A program made the position numbers and the translations under genes. Shown here piece by piece: positions 7,960-14,829 of a DNA stretch of 49,616 nt; positions within the stretch are counted from its first letter, which is position 1; each line of letters begins with the position of its first letter. The DNA comes from Methyloceanibacter sp. Its GTDB lineage: Bacteria > Pseudomonadota > Alphaproteobacteria > Rhizobiales > Methyloligellaceae. The stretch is taken from contig JACMJU010000138.1 in the NCBI GenBank assembly GCA_014380485.1, positions 1 to 49,616 of the forward strand, written 5' to 3'. The notes below the pieces were generated by a model. It did no database searches. It was given only the letters and a program-made list of their open reading frames with translations, and had not been told where the DNA came from.

Positions 7960-8964
7960 GTGACAGGACCAATCGCCCACAAAGAACCCCGCGGCGAGGA
8001 AACCTGGATCGTCACCGACGGTTCGGTCGGCATGGAGGCGCAAGGCATCGCCGTGGCGGAGGCGGTCGGTCTCCCCTTCGGCTTGAGGCGGGTGCAGGCG
8101 ACCGGGCCGATGCGGTTCCTTCCGGCGCCGCTGCAGCTTCTCGTACCGCCGTCACGGCTTCTCCGCCTCGTCGCTGCCAACGCGCCGCTCGAAGCGCCGT
8201 GGCCGCGCCTCATCATCTCCGTCGGCAGGCGCAGCGTGCCTATCGCCCTTGCCATTAAGCGGCTCTCCCATCCTCACGCCTTCGCCCTCCATATCCAGAA
8301 CCCCAAGGTCCCCGCCCGGTTGTTCGATCTCATCGCCGCGCCGGTGCACGACAATTACGAAGGGCCGAACGTGATCGTCACCTTCGGCGCCGTGCACAGC
8401 ATTACCGGGAGCCGCCTTGCCGATGAAGCGAAGCGCTTCGCGCCGCGCGTGAAGACGCTCCCCCATCCCCGCATCGCCGTTCTCCTAGGCGGCGAAAGCC
8501 AGGCATTCAGCTTCCCGCCCGAGCTCGCTGCCGCCCTTGGCGCCAAGCTCGCCGCGCTCGCCAAAGAGAGCGGCGGCGCCCTCCTCGTCACGCCGTCGCG
8601 TCGCACGCGATCAGACTCGCTGGCCGCGCTCGCGGGCGCCATCAAGGACGTTCCCCACTTCGTCTGGGACGGTACCGGCGACAATCCCTATTTCGCCTTC
8701 CTCGGGCTCGCCGACGCCATCGTCGTCACCGAGGACTCGGTCAACATGGTCACCGAGGCGGCCGGCACCGGCAAGCCGGTCTATGTGCAGGCGCTTCAAG
8801 GTCGCTCCACCAGGCTCTCCCGATTCCATCGTCTGATGCAGGAACGCGGCGCGACCCGCCCCTTCGAGGGCCGCCTCGAATCGTGGCGCTACGACCCCAT
8901 CAACGACACCGAGCTGGTGGCCGGCGCCGTCCGCCGCGCGCTAAACCTTGAAACCAAAGGGTAA
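7960..8964 (+). CDS. ELM1-like (DUF1022) protein
   Basis: A ~334-residue protein of the mitochondrial-fission-ELM1/DUF1022 family, which resembles GT-B glycosyltransferases. Visible features are WIVTDGSVGMEAQGIAVAEAVG at the N-terminus (first Rossmann half, start of the fold), ISVGRRS near 8220, and the most conserved block near the C-terminus: VTPSRRTR, VWDGTGDNPYFAFLG, ADAIVVTEDSVNMVTEA and GKPVY. The latter resembles the nucleotide-sugar-binding half of GT-B enzymes. The bacterial function is unknown; in plants ELM1 recruits the dynamin DRP3A. I took GTG 7960 as start because it places ~10 residues before the conserved WIVTDG. TTG 7876 in the same frame would add 28 low-complexity residues. 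Confidence 0.85.
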   Translation: MTGPIAHKEPRGEETWIVTDGSVGMEAQGIAVAEAVGLPFGLRRVQATGPMRFLPAPLQLLVPPSRLLRLVAANAPLEAPWPRLIISVGRRSVPIALAIKRLSHPHAFALHIQNPKVPARLFDLIAAPVHDNYEGPNVIVTFGAVHSITGSRLADEAKRFAPRVKTLPHPRIAVLLGGESQAFSFPPELAAALGAKLAALAKESGGALLVTPSRRTRSDSLAALAGAIKDVPHFVWDGTGDNPYFAFLGLADAIVVTEDSVNMVTEAAGTGKPVYVQALQGRSTRLSRFHRLMQERGATRPFEGRLESWRYDPINDTELVAGAVRRALNLETKG

Positions 8965-9048
8965 TCGGCCTTCGTCGGAGGACCCGGGTTGCGCCGCGCG
9001 CTCCTTGTGCTTACCTGTCCCTCCTTTCCCGCTTCGAGAGGCAAGCCC

Positions 9049-10014
9049 ATGGCCGCCCACCGCCACGCCAAGGTGATCATCGTCGGTTCAGGGCCGGCCG
9101 GCTATACCGCCGGCATTTATGCTGCACGCGCCATGCTGAAGCCGCTTCTGATCGCAGGCATTCACCCCGGCGGGCAGATGACCACCACCACCGACGTCGA
9201 AAACTATCCGGGCTTCGCCGATGTGATCCAAGGGCCTTGGCTCATGGACCAGATGCGGGCGCAAGCCGAGCATGTCGGTACCGAGATCATCCACGACCAC
9301 ATCGTCGAGGCGGACTTGAAGCGACGTCCCTTTTGGCTCAAAGGCGACAGCCACACCGAATACACCGCCGACACCCTCATTATCGCCACCGGCGCCAAGG
9401 CGCGCTGGCTCGGGCTCGCTTCCGAGGAGCGCTTCAAGGGCTACGGCGTCTCGGCCTGCGCCACCTGCGACGGCTTCTTTTTCCGCGGCAAGAGGGTGAT
9501 CGTGGTCGGCGGCGGCAACACCGCTGTCGAGGAGGCGATCTACCTTGCCAATATCGCGAGCCAGGTGATCCTCGTGCACCGGCGCGGCGCGCTCCGCGCC
9601 GAGAAGATCCTGCAAGAGCGGCTGTTCGCCAATCCGAAGATCGAGGTGATGTGGAACGCCGAGCTTGATGAGGCGCTTGGCGTCGACCATCCCCTCTCCG
9701 TCACCGGCGCCGCGCTCAGAAGCACGCTCACGGGCGAGATCGTGACGCTGCCCGTCGACGGCATCTTCATCGCCATCGGACATGAGCCGCAGAGCGAGCT
9801 GTTCAAGGGCCAACTCGACATGAAGCCCAGCGGCTATATCCTGGTAAAGCCGCACTCGACCGCGACCAGCGTCCCGGGCGTCTATGCCGCCGGCGACGTC
9901 GCCGACGACGTCTACCGCCAGGCCGTGACCGCGGCGGGACTGGGCTGCATGGCGGCGCTCGAGGCCGAGAAAAATCTGGCCGGGATCGAGCCTGTGGCCC
10001 AAGCCGCCGAATAG
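9049..10014 (+). CDS. trxB: Thioredoxin-disulfide reductase
   Basis: A 321-residue low-molecular-weight thioredoxin reductase that uses NADPH and FAD to reduce thioredoxin in the cytoplasm. FAD-binding GSGPAGYTAGIYAAR is near residues 13-27. The redox-active CATC is at Cys137/Cys140 (SACATCDGFFF), followed by the NADPH-binding VVGGGNTAVEEA. The C-terminal FAD contact GVYAAGDVADDVYRQA is present. ATG 9049 is preceded by GAGAGGC at good spacing. An in-frame TTG at 8989 would add a Pro/Ser-rich lead absent from the family. Downstream there are 203 bases without a gene before the phasin, including two inverted repeats. Confidence 0.96.
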   Translation: MAAHRHAKVIIVGSGPAGYTAGIYAARAMLKPLLIAGIHPGGQMTTTTDVENYPGFADVIQGPWLMDQMRAQAEHVGTEIIHDHIVEADLKRRPFWLKGDSHTEYTADTLIIATGAKARWLGLASEERFKGYGVSACATCDGFFFRGKRVIVVGGGNTAVEEAIYLANIASQVILVHRRGALRAEKILQERLFANPKIEVMWNAELDEALGVDHPLSVTGAALRSTLTGEIVTLPVDGIFIAIGHEPQSELFKGQLDMKPSGYILVKPHSTATSVPGVYAAGDVADDVYRQAVTAAGLGCMAALEAEKNLAGIEPVAQAAE

Positions 10015-10038
10015 AACCGCGGGAGACCCTTCTCCCAA

Positions 10039-10070
10039 ACTTATTAGCGCGTGAGCGCGCGGCGATAAGT
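10039..10070. promoter_or_regulatory. Stem-loop downstream of trxB
   Basis: ACTTAT at 10039 is answered by ATAAGT at 10065-10070. Inside them GCGCG and CGCGC pair around TGAG, giving a two-tier hairpin. A second small hairpin (GGGAGA/TCTCCC) sits just upstream at 10021-10036. There is no run of T after either, so a canonical terminator is not supported. They may still end or stabilise the trxB transcript. Confidence 0.35.
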
Positions 10071-10168
10071 CCCGGCCGCATATTGGAATTAGCGTCGCAG
10101 CGGTCGCGCCAGCGCATTCGCCGGGAAAGACCTTCGATGACTTTCCGCCGGCGAAAGGTTAATATTAC

Positions 10169-10188
10169 AGATCAGCCGAGGCTGATCT
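10169..10188. promoter_or_regulatory. Perfect palindrome in phasin leader (putative operator)
   Basis: AGATCAGCC and GGCTGATCT form a perfect 9-base inverted repeat around GA, 29 bases ahead of the phasin start. A second near-palindrome (CTTT...GCCGGC...AAAG) is centred on about 10149. Phasin genes are commonly repressed by a PHB-sensing regulator (PhaR/AniA) binding such dyads, so an operator is plausible. An mRNA hairpin is the alternative. Confidence 0.4.
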
Positions 10189-10217
10189 CCCCCCTGTTCA
10201 GCACGAGAGGCCGTACC

Positions 10218-10712
10218 ATGACCGAGTCCACCCCCGTAAAAGTGGCCGCCGACCAGGCGCGCGCCGCGTATCGCAAGTCAACCGAAGATTTCGAGCAATT
10301 CGCTAGAGACGGTCAAATGCCCGAGGCGGTTCGGGCCTTCGCCGAGAAGAATATCGCTCAGACCCGCGAGTTCTACGACCGCTCGAAGGATGCGTTCGAT
10401 ACGATTCTGGAGAGCTGGGAAAAAACCTTTGACGCGGCCGGCCAGGGCGCCGTCGCACTCAACCGGAAAGTCATCGATATCACGCAGCGGAACATCAATT
10501 CCGGCTTCGAGTTCGCCAAGAGCCTCGCCGGCGCCAGAACCCTTGCCGAAGCGATGGCATTGCACTCGACCTACTGGCAAAAACAACTCGGCACGCTAAA
10601 GGCGCAAACCGATGAGATGCGCGAGCTTTCCACGAGCGTCACCGCCGATGTCGCCGAGCCTGCCAAAGTGCAAGTCAAACGCGGCATCGACGAGCTCGGG
10701 AGGGCACGTTAA
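10218..10712 (+). CDS. Phasin family protein
   Basis: A 164-residue, almost entirely helical protein with the phasin_2 pattern: PEAVRAFAEKNIAQTREFYDRSKDA, then a long amphipathic helix (AVALNRKVIDITQRNINSGFEFA), ending with MALHSTYWQKQLGTLKAQTDEMREL. Phasins coat polyhydroxyalkanoate granules and control their size and number. The start ATG 10218 has GAGAGG seven bases upstream. The longer frame beginning at 10083 has no phasin-like content. There is no PHA synthase or depolymerase in the window. A second, shorter phasin lies 2.1 kb downstream. Membrane- or stress-associated phasin-like roles are also known, so PHA binding is an inference from the family. Confidence 0.88.
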   Translation: MTESTPVKVAADQARAAYRKSTEDFEQFARDGQMPEAVRAFAEKNIAQTREFYDRSKDAFDTILESWEKTFDAAGQGAVALNRKVIDITQRNINSGFEFAKSLAGARTLAEAMALHSTYWQKQLGTLKAQTDEMRELSTSVTADVAEPAKVQVKRGIDELGRAR

Positions 10713-10859
10713 CTCCCTCCGCTTCCCGTCTCCAATGAGAAAGGGCCGCCCATCGCCGACCCTTTCCGGTCCGGTGGGGATTGGTACGTTCCGGCCTTGA
10801 GCCGGTGCGAAAGCTAGCACCGGCACCGAGCGCGGAAGCGCGGCGCAACGATTGAAATT

Positions 10860-11327
10860 TCAGCGCTGGGCCGAGCCAAAGCACCGGCTCGCGGTCTTGC
10901 TCCAGAACAGGCTGCCTTGGCCGGAATAGTCGATTGCGGTCTCGCTGTTCACATCTTTGGAGACGATATAGGTCCTGACGGCCGCCAAACCGCTCGCCGA
11001 CAAACCCATCCGCCTGAGCGCACAGCAATTGGCGGCGATCTCGTCCTTGTGCCCGTTGTGATGGCAACATTCGTGATTGCGGATGAAGCTTTTGAAATAA
11101 CCGGGGGCAGTTCCATATCGGCCGTAATAGACGATCTGGGGACGCCCGCTCGCGCGATCGTGCGTCGCCTCGGCAAAGAATCGCCTCGGGTGGCTGATGC
11201 CCGTCCGGTACACCTCTTGCACCGTCTGACTCTGCCCGGTCCGGCTGTTGGCGCCGACGCAGGAACCGGCGATCGCGGGCGTGCAGGCGAAGAGCGATAG
11301 GAGCAAAGCGACGAGACAGGGCCTCAT
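10860..11327 (-). CDS. Secreted protein with HExxH motif (putative zinc peptidase-like)
   Basis: A 155-residue protein with a Sec signal peptide (MRPCLVALLLSLF, Ala-x-Ala site near residue 20). The mature part contains HECCH at residues 85-89, an HExxH zinc-peptidase motif, followed by HNGHKDEIAANCCALRRMG. The downstream Asp-Glu and the Cys-Cys are arranged like the third-ligand region of small periplasmic 'HEXXH...DExxAD' proteins. It also has paired Cys residues at 87/88 and 101/102 and a further Cys near the C-terminus (SRCFGS), so disulfides or additional metal binding are possible. I do not recognise a named family. It is flanked by a phasin and a solute-binding protein without evident functional link. 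Peptidase activity is an inference from the motif only. Confidence 0.7.
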   Translation of the reverse strand: MRPCLVALLLSLFACTPAIAGSCVGANSRTGQSQTVQEVYRTGISHPRRFFAEATHDRASGRPQIVYYGRYGTAPGYFKSFIRNHECCHHNGHKDEIAANCCALRRMGLSASGLAAVRTYIVSKDVNSETAIDYSGQGSLFWSKTASRCFGSAQR

Positions 11328-11469
11328 CGCCTGTTGTAGCGCCGGGCTTCGGCACAGGCGTTAACGCCCGCAGCGCGCTTCGCGCGAGGCTGCGTTACAG
11401 TTCAAGACCGCGCGATGCGCGCCTGTTAATCACAGTCATGCAAAAAGCGACGGCGCGGGCTGCGGGGCG

Positions 11470-12255
11470 TCAGGGCTTGGCCTGCGCCGCGTCCCACTTC
11501 GCGTTCGCATCGGTCAGCATCGCGTCGAAGCGGCCGTCGGTCGTCATCTCGGTAATGGCCTGGCCAAACTTCTCAGCCAGTGCAGTGCAGGGTGATTTCT
11601 TCGAGAAGGCGACGAACATTTCAGCGGTGAGCAACGCCTGGTCCATAACCTCGACCTCGTCCTTTACCCCGGCTTTGGCAGCCTCGGCGAGACCCGGATA
11701 ATAGCCCGCGACGAGATAGTCGGCCTTCCCTGACAGGAGAACCTTGAACGCCTCGTCGATGCCGTTGGTGCGGGCGACGTCGAGTTTGTCTTTGATGAAA
11801 GCGTCGAACTCGTTGCCGTAGCTCTCGCCCTCACTGGTGACGCCCTTCTTGCCGATCAAATCGTCCTGGCTCTTGAACGGGAATGCCTTGCCCTTGGCAA
11901 CGAAGATTGCCACGTCGTCGAACATGAAGGCGGGCTGGACATAGTCCAGATATTTGGCGCGTTCGTCGTTGTAGTAGATGCCGAAGATCATGTCGGCTTT
12001 GCCGTCGCGGGCCGCTCCTTGCGCGTCTGCCCAAGACCCCATGGATTTGGACTCAAGCGGAACGTTGAGCTGCTTGGCGATGGCCTCGACCAGTGTCGGA
12101 GCGGCGCCCGCGATGGCGTCGCCTTCCTTGTAGGCGATCACCGGATATTGCGGGTGGCCGGTCGCGGTGATCTTGGCGCAATCGGCGGCGGCGAAGGCGG
12201 CGGTGCTCGTGAGCGCCAGGGTCACGAACACGCTTAAGCCGAGAAATCTCTTCAT
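11470..12255 (-). CDS. Periplasmic amino-acid-type solute-binding protein (SBP family 3)
   Basis: A 261-residue periplasmic protein with a clear Sec signal (MKRFLGLSVFVTLALTSTAAFAA). It has the bilobal solute-binding family 3 fold: PVIAYKEGDAIAGAAPTLVEAIAKQL, then ADMIFGIYYNDERAKYLDYVQP, IFVAKGKAFPF, and KADYLVAGYYPGLA. Such proteins deliver amino acids or related small molecules to an ABC transporter, or act as sensor-like receptors. No permease or ATPase gene is nearby, so this is an orphan and its ligand is unknown. ATG 12255 follows AAGGAA at seven bases; a TTG two codons upstream is weaker. The next minus-strand gene upstream is a small Cys-rich secreted protein. Confidence 0.85.
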   Translation of the reverse strand: MKRFLGLSVFVTLALTSTAAFAAADCAKITATGHPQYPVIAYKEGDAIAGAAPTLVEAIAKQLNVPLESKSMGSWADAQGAARDGKADMIFGIYYNDERAKYLDYVQPAFMFDDVAIFVAKGKAFPFKSQDDLIGKKGVTSEGESYGNEFDAFIKDKLDVARTNGIDEAFKVLLSGKADYLVAGYYPGLAEAAKAGVKDEVEVMDQALLTAEMFVAFSKKSPCTALAEKFGQAITEMTTDGRFDAMLTDANAKWDAAQAKP

Positions 12256-12343
12256 GGTCAAATTCCTTGCTCTTGATCGGGGTGGGGCAACGGCAGGGGC
12301 GCGTATAGTTCGGCTGGAGGCAGCCGCTCAGCAGGATCTTTTT

Positions 12344-12643
12344 CTACCGCCCTTTCATCTGCGCCTTAATCTTGTCCACCGCCCCTTGCGAAATCTTTCC
12401 GGCCTGGACCAGCGCTTGTACGCAGGCGGGCGACAGGGACGGGCCCGCTTTCTTCATGCACAGGTTCAGGGCCGCAGTTTGCAGCCCATAGTCGCCGCAA
12501 AACTTCTTGTAGTCGTTGGCGCAATTGTTCTGCATGCCCTTGGTGATGGTCCCCGCCTGTGCCAGGGCCGCCGACGGCGCCAAGCTAAGCAACGGCAGGG
12601 CGACGACGAGGACGCTGGCCGCTGCAATGCGATTGCATGTCAT
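12344..12643 (-). CDS. Small secreted cysteine-rich protein (single GLG1-type repeat)
   Basis: A 99-residue exported protein. The signal peptide spans residues 1-29 (long Val/Leu/Ala stretch, ALAQA). The mature 70 residues hold Cys41, Cys49, Cys62 and Cys74, spaced as in one cysteine-rich GLG1/FGF-receptor repeat: C-x7-C-x12-C-x11-C with DYKKFC and SPACVQAL. Such repeats occur in many alphaproteobacterial periplasmic proteins of unknown role. ATG 12643 is preceded by GAGGG at nine bases. Starting 21 codons earlier would put a charged lead before the signal peptide. It may share a transcript with the solute-binding protein 88 bases downstream. Confidence 0.75.
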   Translation of the reverse strand: MTCNRIAAASVLVVALPLLSLAPSAALAQAGTITKGMQNNCANDYKKFCGDYGLQTAALNLCMKKAGPSLSPACVQALVQAGKISQGAVDKIKAQMKGR

Positions 12644-12829
12644 CCGGTATATCCCTCTTATAACCAGGCCAGGTTCTAGCACGCTTCTTGAGCCAGGCCA
12701 CCGCAAACGTTTTTCAGGCTCGCGGTGTTAACCAAACGCGCCCCCCTTCCCCCAAAGAATGCGGTAGTCTAGAGGCTGTAGAGAGCGGGCTTGGCTCGCC
12801 TTGCAACCAGTAAGCGTTGAGAGGACCCC

Positions 12830-13213
12830 ATGGCAGAGAAGCCTCCGTTCGAGATACCGCCCGAGCTGCGGGATTTCGCCGAGAAGAATGTCGAGCAGGC
12901 GCGCGTGGCCTACGGCCAGTTCATGGATTTCCTGGCGCAGGCCATGGGCGCGTGGGCCGGTTCGCCCGGGAGCGCCGAGATGCCGGGCTTCAGGGCCGTA
13001 CAGGAGAAGGCCGTCGCCTTCGCCAAGGAGAATGCCGAGCGGTCCTTCGCCTTGGCGAGCGAGATCGCCCGCGCCAAGGACGTGCAGGAGGTCTTGACCC
13101 TTCAGGGCCGCTACGCCCAGACCCAGATGCAGACATTCGGCATCCAGGCCCAGCAGCTCTCCTGGCTGATGACCGACGCCATGCGCGACTTTCAGCCCAA
13201 GGCCAAAGGTTGA
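12830..13213 (+). CDS. Phasin family protein (short)
   Basis: A 127-residue helical protein of the phasin type: PPELRDFAEKNVEQARVAYGQFMDF at the N-terminus, then AVAFAKENAERSFALASEIARAKDVQEVLTLQGRYAQTQMQTFGIQAQQLS, the canonical phasin helix-turn-helix. ATG 12830 has GAGAGGA four to ten bases upstream. It is shorter than the phasin at 10218 and only weakly similar to it outside the shared FAEKN and helix registers, so the two look like old paralogues rather than a recent duplication. The granule or membrane target is not known. The gene converges with the aminotransferase 28 bases away. Confidence 0.88.
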   Translation: MAEKPPFEIPPELRDFAEKNVEQARVAYGQFMDFLAQAMGAWAGSPGSAEMPGFRAVQEKAVAFAKENAERSFALASEIARAKDVQEVLTLQGRYAQTQMQTFGIQAQQLSWLMTDAMRDFQPKAKG

Positions 13214-13241
13214 ACGCGGCGGCCGCCCTGTGGTGGCCGGG

Positions 13242-14474
13242 CTAAGCGGCCTTGGCGTAGTACGACTTGAGCTGGTTCATCACCTTCTGCTTGTCGAACT
13301 CCGCGCCCGTGGTGAGCATGGCGTCGGCGAACCGGCTCACGATCTCGGTGATCTGCTCGGGGCTCAATTGATTGAGGATGCCGATGCGGACCTGCACCGG
13401 CTCCGACAGCGTAGGCCAGATGCCGAAGCCCTGTGCCCGCGCGCCTTGCACCAACTCCTTCTCCTTGCCTTTGAACTTGCCCGGCAAATTGAGCACGACG
13501 AGGCTGGTCATGTTGGAGGTGACGTCGCAGCCCATGGCCTCGACCGCCTGGCGGAGCGCCTTCTCGTGATAGGCGTAGTCGGATGCTTTGCGGCGCCTTC
13601 CATAGCCGAGAATGATGCGGAGCGCCTCGTGGAAGGCGGCGACCGCATAGCAGGAATGGGTCTGGTGATAGGCGGGCGTCTCGACATCCTTGCCGTCGAT
13701 GATGCCCCAATGGCGCGCGTCGAGGATCGGGTGGTGCACATAGGTGCGGCAGCCGCGCTTCCTGACCATTTCGATCGCTTTGTCGGTGAAGCTGACCGGC
13801 GCATAGGTGAGCGGGAGCGAGAGCACGCCCTTCTGCGGACACGAGGCCCAGGCCACCACGCCCGGATAGTCGTCGATGTTGAAATCGGCGACGCCGAGGC
13901 TCGACACCGCGTCGACGATGCCCATCGCGCCATGCTTCAGGCAAGCGTCGTTGAAGGCTTTGAGGTCGTTGATGCGGCCCGAGCCCGTTTCCCAATGCGC
14001 CATGAAGGCCCACATCGGCTTATGCTCGGCAAGCGCCTTGTCGATGGTCTCCGCCGTAACCGATTGGCCGTGCGGGGTCTCGACCACGACCACGCTCTTC
14101 GGCTTCGGGTTGAGCGAATCCGCCGCAAGCTCCTCCGCGGTCGAAGCCTTCATGCGGATGGTGAGGCTGTCGATGCCGGAGAAGGTGCCGTTTGGGAACG
14201 CCACGACCTTGTCGCCCGGCAGGATCAGGGACAGCACGCAGTCGAGCCCCGAGAAACCTGTCCCGGCGACGCCGTAGGTGTAGACGTTCTTGGTTCCCCA
14301 CAATTCGCGTAGCATCTGCTTGGCCTCGATCATGCCGCGCAGAACGTCCTTCTGCATGTGATCGGCGACGCCGGTCTTGGCGAAGCGCTCGAGCACCCTT
14401 GGGTCGGTGTTCCCGGGCCCTGGGCCGGCTGCGAGCGTGGCGGGGATTTCAAGCGGCGGATATATTTTCGTCAT
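13242..14474 (-). CDS. Class V aminotransferase (alanine/serine-glyoxylate type)
   Basis: A 410-residue PLP-dependent aminotransferase. It starts with the family opening AGPGPGNTDPRVLERF. It has the PLP-binding GTGFSGLDCVLS, the HWETGSGR segment (HxET-type in AGT/SGAT enzymes), the PLP Asp at 188 (VDAVSSLG), and the Schiff-base Lys215 in SCPQKGVLSLP. The C-terminal domain carries YHQTHSCYAVAAFHEAL. The family includes alanine-, serine- and aspartate-glyoxylate aminotransferases, and the substrate pair cannot be settled here. ATG 14474 follows GAGAGGG at seven bases. The stretch upstream on its strand contains a 13-bp hairpin that could influence expression. There is no serine-cycle gene in the window. 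Confidence 0.85.
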   Translation of the reverse strand: MTKIYPPLEIPATLAAGPGPGNTDPRVLERFAKTGVADHMQKDVLRGMIEAKQMLRELWGTKNVYTYGVAGTGFSGLDCVLSLILPGDKVVAFPNGTFSGIDSLTIRMKASTAEELAADSLNPKPKSVVVVETPHGQSVTAETIDKALAEHKPMWAFMAHWETGSGRINDLKAFNDACLKHGAMGIVDAVSSLGVADFNIDDYPGVVAWASCPQKGVLSLPLTYAPVSFTDKAIEMVRKRGCRTYVHHPILDARHWGIIDGKDVETPAYHQTHSCYAVAAFHEALRIILGYGRRRKASDYAYHEKALRQAVEAMGCDVTSNMTSLVVLNLPGKFKGKEKELVQGARAQGFGIWPTLSEPVQVRIGILNQLSPEQITEIVSRFADAMLTTGAEFDKQKVMNQLKSYYAKAA

Positions 14475-14829
14475 GGCAACACCCTCTCGTCTAACCGTCT
14501 CGCACCAAAAAGACGTCACAATCCTCTATCCGGCCAGGCGCGCCGCGGCAAGACCGGAGGGAGCCTGGGCCTTGGGGTCCCCGGCACGAGTTTTCGCGAG
14601 GGGGCGCCGGACCGACAGAAGGAGCCGCAAAAGGAAGAAGCCCCGAACGGGGGGAGCGGGGCTTCTTCCAATTAGTTCCCTGCGGGTACGATGATGGGAG
14701 GGAACTCCATCACCGTCCCTCTACCTTACGCCGGTCTAGGAGAAGATTGGGGACTTTTTTACTAAAATGGTTAAGGTTACCAACGAGCGGGGGGCGGGCC
14801 AGGAAGGCCTCAGAGGGAACGCGATCTCC
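14475..14829. other. Intergenic region between divergent aminotransferase and transglycosylase genes
   Basis: 355 bases with no convincing gene, holding the divergent promoters of the class V aminotransferase (minus) and the lytic transglycosylase (plus). The only strong structure is the 13-bp hairpin at 14633-14669. An AT-rich patch (GGGGACTTTTTTACTAAAA) at about 14751-14767 is likely part of the transglycosylase promoter or leader. I see no clear -35/-10 pair. Confidence 0.5.
14633..14669 (-). terminator. 13-bp perfect hairpin, terminator- or attenuator-like on the minus strand
   Basis: GGAAGAAGCCCCG at 14633-14645 pairs perfectly with CGGGGCTTCTTCC at 14657-14669 around an 11-base loop. 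Read on the minus strand the stem is followed by TTTTGCGG, a short T run. It sits 160 bases ahead of the aminotransferase start in its own direction, so it would act as a leader attenuator rather than an end-of-gene terminator. An alternative internal pairing, CCCC/GGGG around GAAC, is possible. Confidence 0.4.

Noticed and set aside
10739-10766. GAAAGGG/CCCTTTC hairpin after the phasin gene.
   Set aside because: Stem of only seven bases, a 14-base loop and no T run; too weak to call as a terminator.
13230-14312. A 360-codon plus-strand frame inside the aminotransferase gene.
   Set aside because: The minus-strand frame has PLP-site motifs; the antisense frame has none and no ribosome-binding site.
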